DNA from: Panax quinquefolius
Taxonomy: Eukaryota; Streptophyta; Magnoliopsida; Apiales; Araliaceae
NCBI GenBank assembly: GCA_020205615.1
Contig: CM035160.1
Location: forward strand, 11,011,821 to 11,075,820
Length of the DNA stretch: 64,000 nt
Direction: 5' to 3'
Part shown: positions 60,231 to 64,000 of the stretch, piece after piece
Numbering within the stretch: position 1 is the stretch's first letter
Layout of the letters: each line of letters starts with the position of its first letter
The notes under the pieces: generated by a model
Databases searched by the model: none
Told to the model about the DNA's origin: nothing
Seen by the model: the letters and a program-made list of their open reading frames with translations, nothing else
Translations under genes and position numbers: made by a program

Positions 60231-60821
60231 AATTTTTTTTCGTAAAAAGGCATTACTTCGATAATTGTTACGATAATTACTTGTTCGATATTTTATTTTA
60301 TTGATTCAATAATTGCTACGTTGATATTTTATATTATTGTTGTTTCATAATTATCACGACACGATATTTTCCATTATCGGACAATAATTCATATTATCCT
60401 GAATAATATTATTGGATAACATTATTGGCAATGCCTAGAAAGTTCTCATCTCAGGAGAGGTTTGGTCACCTAATTGCATTACGCCAAATGAGAGAAATTC
60501 TTATTGGAAAGCCCTCTTTCCTGAGAATATGTCACGGTTGTCAATATTATGATTACTGTAATATTATTTGTGAATAATTAATTATTGATTCATATGATGA
60601 GGAAAATATTGATTTTATATGGATATAGATGGAGAAAATTTTAAAATGACAATTGTTGAAAATTAATATTTTATCTTTTTACGATAAAATAATTCATTTA
60701 AATATATTATTTTAATAATATATTGATGGTGATATTTTTACAATAAATTCATGGTTTATAAATAGATGAGGTGGAAGAGAGAAGATAGAATTGGAATTAT
60801 TTAATAATTGTAAATATTTTA

Positions 60822-60824
<3 letters not shown>

Positions 60825-60881
<57 letters not shown>
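60825..60881. repeat. TA microsatellite inside LTR C
   Basis: A TA run of about 57 bp, followed by a GT run and a purine-rich block (60895-61005). The first copy of LTR C lacks it. Confidence 0.95.
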
Positions 60882-60884
<3 letters not shown>

Positions 60885-62719
60885 ATTTGTGTGTGTGTGG
60901 AAGAAGTGGGGGGGGTAAGAAAAGAAAGGGGGGAAGAGAGAGAGTTAGTGGAGAATTATGGGAAAGGAAGAAAGAGAAAGGGAAGAGAAGGAAATTAGAA
61001 AACTTATCCGTATGCTGATTTTGGTCATTTTTCGTTTGGAATTTGGAAAAAATTTCTTCTGTAAAGTTGTAGAGAATTCGATTTCAGGCAGAATGGATAT
61101 AGAATTCGTATTTTTCTGATAACCGGTTTATTTTCTATGAATTGTTGAAGTTTCAGAAAATAAAATAATTTTTAAATGAGGCGGGCCCCACTTTTTGGTT
61201 GGTAATTGAATGCATGTGCTGAATTGTTTTTTTTCAAGAGTGGAGAAATTCTTTGGCTGCTGATTTTTTCAAGGAGGCGTAGGATAATAATAATAATAAT
61301 TTATTAATTTAGTCTCCTTTGGCGTTCTAAGCATTTTCCTATAAATAGGTGTTTAGGTTAGAATTGAAAATCACACCAGAAACTGAAGTTTTCTCTCTCT
61401 ATATTATCGAGCATATTCTTGTGAGTATTTTGAGTATACTTTGAGTATTGCTATACGGTGCAAGTTCGTTCAGCGTTATTCCAGTCAGAAGTATTGCTCT
61501 TTTGAGGTAAGGGATAGTAAGGGATTTTAAGGGTTATTATGTTTTTAGTTTCGAAATTTTTCTGAACCTTCAAAAATTCTGGAAAAATTTGAAATGATAT
61601 TTTGATGAGTTTTGTAGACTGTGTCCAAAAATGGCGATTTTTGGATGTATAGATTGAGAGTTATGAATTTTATGAGAAAAGACTATTTTAAAAGTAACTG
61701 CTTATAACTCCTTGTGATTAACTCCAAAATTGTTGAAATTTTTATTGGGAGTACATCTATATAATATCAATATACCGTGTAAATTTCAGAATTTTTGGAT
61801 AAAATTATAATTTATGATAAATGTTTAAATATTCGGTGGTTTTGGCCATTTGAAAAATAGTAAATGAATTTTTAAAATTTAGAGAAAATATATATTCAAT
61901 ATGAAACTATGTTATACTAAATTCCAGAAAAGAAATATTTTTGGAACTGATTTGGTATTTTTTATGAAAATATTCTAGTTATGAGTAAATGAATTAAATA
62001 TGTTATGTGAAGTAAGAAAATTGGAAAATATGATTTTATGGCTTGAGAATCATATATGAGGTATATACAGATTTTTGATGAGGGTTTTGGTTATTGGTGA
62101 TGAAATCTTATGAGTTTGGCATTTTATGATGATTAAATGCATTAATTAGTAAAGTGTAAACAATTTAATTAAATTGTTTATAAGTTTAAAAATGATTAAA
62201 ATATTATTATAATATTAATAATATTAGATTATGAGATTTCTAAGTGATTTATAACATTTGGATTAAGGTGTTATAAATATGGATATGAATTTTATTATGA
62301 AACTTTATCTTTTTAGGTATTATGAGGTTACTTTATTGCATTATACGGTATTATATGTATTTAATACGGGTACTATTCACGACAAATTGGTTTCTTCTCC
62401 TACCAAATTATCATTGATTTATGAATCTTACTCTTGAAATTAAAACCATGTTTTGATTATATTGTTTTTATATAACATTCTTATAACCCTAATGATGATA
62501 TTTCTCTTTGACTTGAGTGTAAAGATGGGTAGATTATTGGTATGATCGTGACCATAGGTTCTCTTTGGCGATGGTGCAAAAGTTGAATTATTGATTGGTA
62601 TGATCATGACCATTGAATTTACAATTGAATATTTTTAGCTTAAGTGCAAAGCTGAATTGATCAACGTGGTTATAATTATTGTTATATAACTTCTGAGATG
62701 ATTATGTATTTCTTTGATA

Positions 62720-62995
62720 TATGAATATCTTTGGCTCGTAGTGCAAAGATGACTTGTTGATGAATATCTTAGCACATGTAGTGCAAAGATGAATTATTGA
62801 TGAATATCTTTTGCTCGTAATGCAAAGATGACTGTTGTTGAATATCTTTAGCTTTGTAGTGCAAGATGAATTATTGATGAATATCTTTGGCTTGTAATGC
62901 AAAGATGACTAGTTGTTGAATATCTTTAGCACATAGTGTAAAGATGAACTGTTGATGAATATCTTTGGCCCGTGGTGGAAAGATGAATTTATTAG
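62720..62995 (+). repeat. Tandem hairpin array in LTR C, second copy
   Basis: ATCTTTG (62727-62733) and CAAAGAT (62744-62750) form the first unit, and about six more follow at roughly 39-bp spacing. Loops include GCTCGTAGTG, GCTTGTAATG and GCCCGTGGTG. Some units have lost a base, so pairing is weaker than at 3851-4110. Confidence 0.8.
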
Positions 62996-63402
62996 TATGA
63001 TTATGAGCGAGGAATCGTGATTTGGTATAACCATGATCTTTGATGTTTCGAGTAAAGACAAGTGATGAAAATTATCTTTGTTTTGGATGAGGAAAGGAAT
63101 TTAGAACTACAATTACGATTATGAAGTTATACACGTGATTGTGGGCGAGAATTGTTGATTGATGTTACGAGGATAAAACATTGTTGGTGGACTTTTAACA
63201 TGGAGAAGATAATAGATTTTATGGTCTATTAGACTCTTCTAATGGATTACTTCATTCATTGCTATGACTATGGTTGAAAAGTTTTATCATCTACCATATG
63301 TTCTAAATCTACGATTTATTACTTGATGAAGACTATTGATAATTTATTTATCTTTAGTCATAATATTCTTTCTTGAAATTTAGTTGTGCTCACCCTTTTT
63401 GT

Positions 63403-63887
63403 TTCTGATTCCTTCGGTAATAAAAGTGTAGGCAATGGTCGAGGCGGGGATAAGCGAGGAATAGAGTGGTGGTCTATAGATGTTGAGGGTGAGGTGAATT
63501 TAACTTTGGAAGGGTGTTTTGCCACTATCATACAAGATGTCTAATGACATACAAACTCGTGTTATCATAAGACAAGGTTGTGCACATCCACTTGCCGAGT
63601 ATATTTACAAGCACTACCTATATAATCTTGGTGTTTGTTTGGAGTATAATACCCAATTAGAGACAAATGAGATAATGATATGTCAAGAAAAGACTCACCA
63701 TTGGGAAGAATATGATAGTAATCTTCTCGCTTTTTCTTTGGGGTCTATTAGATTGACCAAGGATAATTCAGCGGCATATGATATCCACCATAACCTAAAA
63801 GCATGGCCTCCCATGTATGAAGGTTTCCTTGAGCACTTCCCAAAGATTCTAATTTCAAAAACAGGTTTTGACTATACCTTTATGTAA
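63403..63887 (+). pseudogene. Unrecognised reading frame inside LTR C, longer copy
   Basis: An open frame of 122 codons (63519-63887), with SYKMSNDIQTRVIIRQGCAH, YIYKHYLYNLGVCLEYN, HHWEEYDSNLLAFSLGSI and FPKILISKTGFDYTFM. The conserved EWWSIDVEGEVNLT piece precedes it in another frame (one extra T near 63507). The sequence is not repetitive and looks like a soluble protein domain. I do not recognise the family. The closest relative in view is 4500-4994. It may be a captured host gene fragment; no start codon context or promoter of its own is visible. Confidence 0.45.
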
Positions 63888-64000
63888 GGTGTCATTGTGA
63901 CGTCTTCTGGTTGGTATATATTTGTATCCAAACTCACAAAGATATGTGTTGTTGTATTTTGCAACGACAATTGTTGTAATAAAGTTGTAGTTATTTTCCG

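Larger units (their letters stand above)
60064..64000 (+). mobile_element. LTR C, cut by the right window edge
   Basis: It starts TGTAAGACCCTAATTTTATG and aligns with 1069-5169 to the end of the window, lacking about the last 70 bp. The TATA box is at 61340-61347. The upstream part differs: about 370 bp of the first copy are replaced here by a short-period ACTATTCATGAGTT array. It has the hairpin array (62720-62990) and the unrecognised frame (63403-63887). Whether it is solo or the 5' LTR of a full element cannot be told. Confidence 0.85.

Noticed and set aside
58691..64000. A full element with LTR B as 5' LTR and LTR C as its inside
   Set aside because: LTR C starts abruptly at 60064 within LTR B homology, as a nested insertion would; it has its own TGTAAGACCC end.

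Overview
The window looks like nuclear DNA of a flowering plant, most likely a eudicot. It is AT-rich, its genes carry plant-type GT-AG introns, and every recognisable protein belongs to a plant family. LTR retrotransposons of the Ty3/gypsy chromovirus type fill both flanks. There are no bacterial operons, tRNA genes or rRNA genes.

Layout. About 1-29,080 is a nest of transposons. The oldest recognisable layer is a decayed Mutator-like (MULE) transposase gene on the minus strand. Its pieces lie at 616-1068, 5175-5435, 16733-18960 and probably 18962-19115 plus sequence just after 29078. It has been split by a solo LTR of 4.1 kb (1069-5169), a complete minus-strand chromovirus (5436-16732, target duplication ACCAA) that itself carries a solo-LTR-like insert (9009-10325), and a complete plus-strand chromovirus (19116-29073, target duplication ACGAG). 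A further LTR is cut off by the left window edge (1-615). About 52,532-64,000 is a second nest: the 5' LTR and gag start of a third chromovirus, a minus-strand solo LTR inside that gag, a truncated LTR, and another 4-kb-type LTR running off the right edge.

The gene island lies between (about 30.1-49.3 kb). It holds a ubiquitin-activating enzyme E1 gene copy with all introns in place but five inactivating lesions; an intact ten-exon gene for a ubiquitin-like plus leucine-rich-repeat protein, tail to tail with the E1 copy; an intact single-exon glutaredoxin-like zinc-cysteine protein; and an intact single-exon GRAS regulator of the NSP2 type. Small MITEs sit between the genes, and one nested pair lies about 90 bp upstream of the LRR gene start codon. 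Two neighbours touch ubiquitin biology, but nothing in the sequence shows that the genes act in one pathway.

The most unusual signal is in the LTRs. Downstream of each TATA box they carry short hairpins that share the loop core GGC(C)CGTAGTG but have different, mutually compensating stems; in the 4.1-kb LTRs they form an exact 39-bp tandem array. Those same LTRs carry a conserved insert with an unrecognised reading frame. Differences between transposon copies also cluster at CAG/CTG sites, which may reflect cytosine methylation acting on the DNA or on the base calling. No element here has an uninterrupted gag-pol, and both complete elements have lost the third catalytic residue of integrase.
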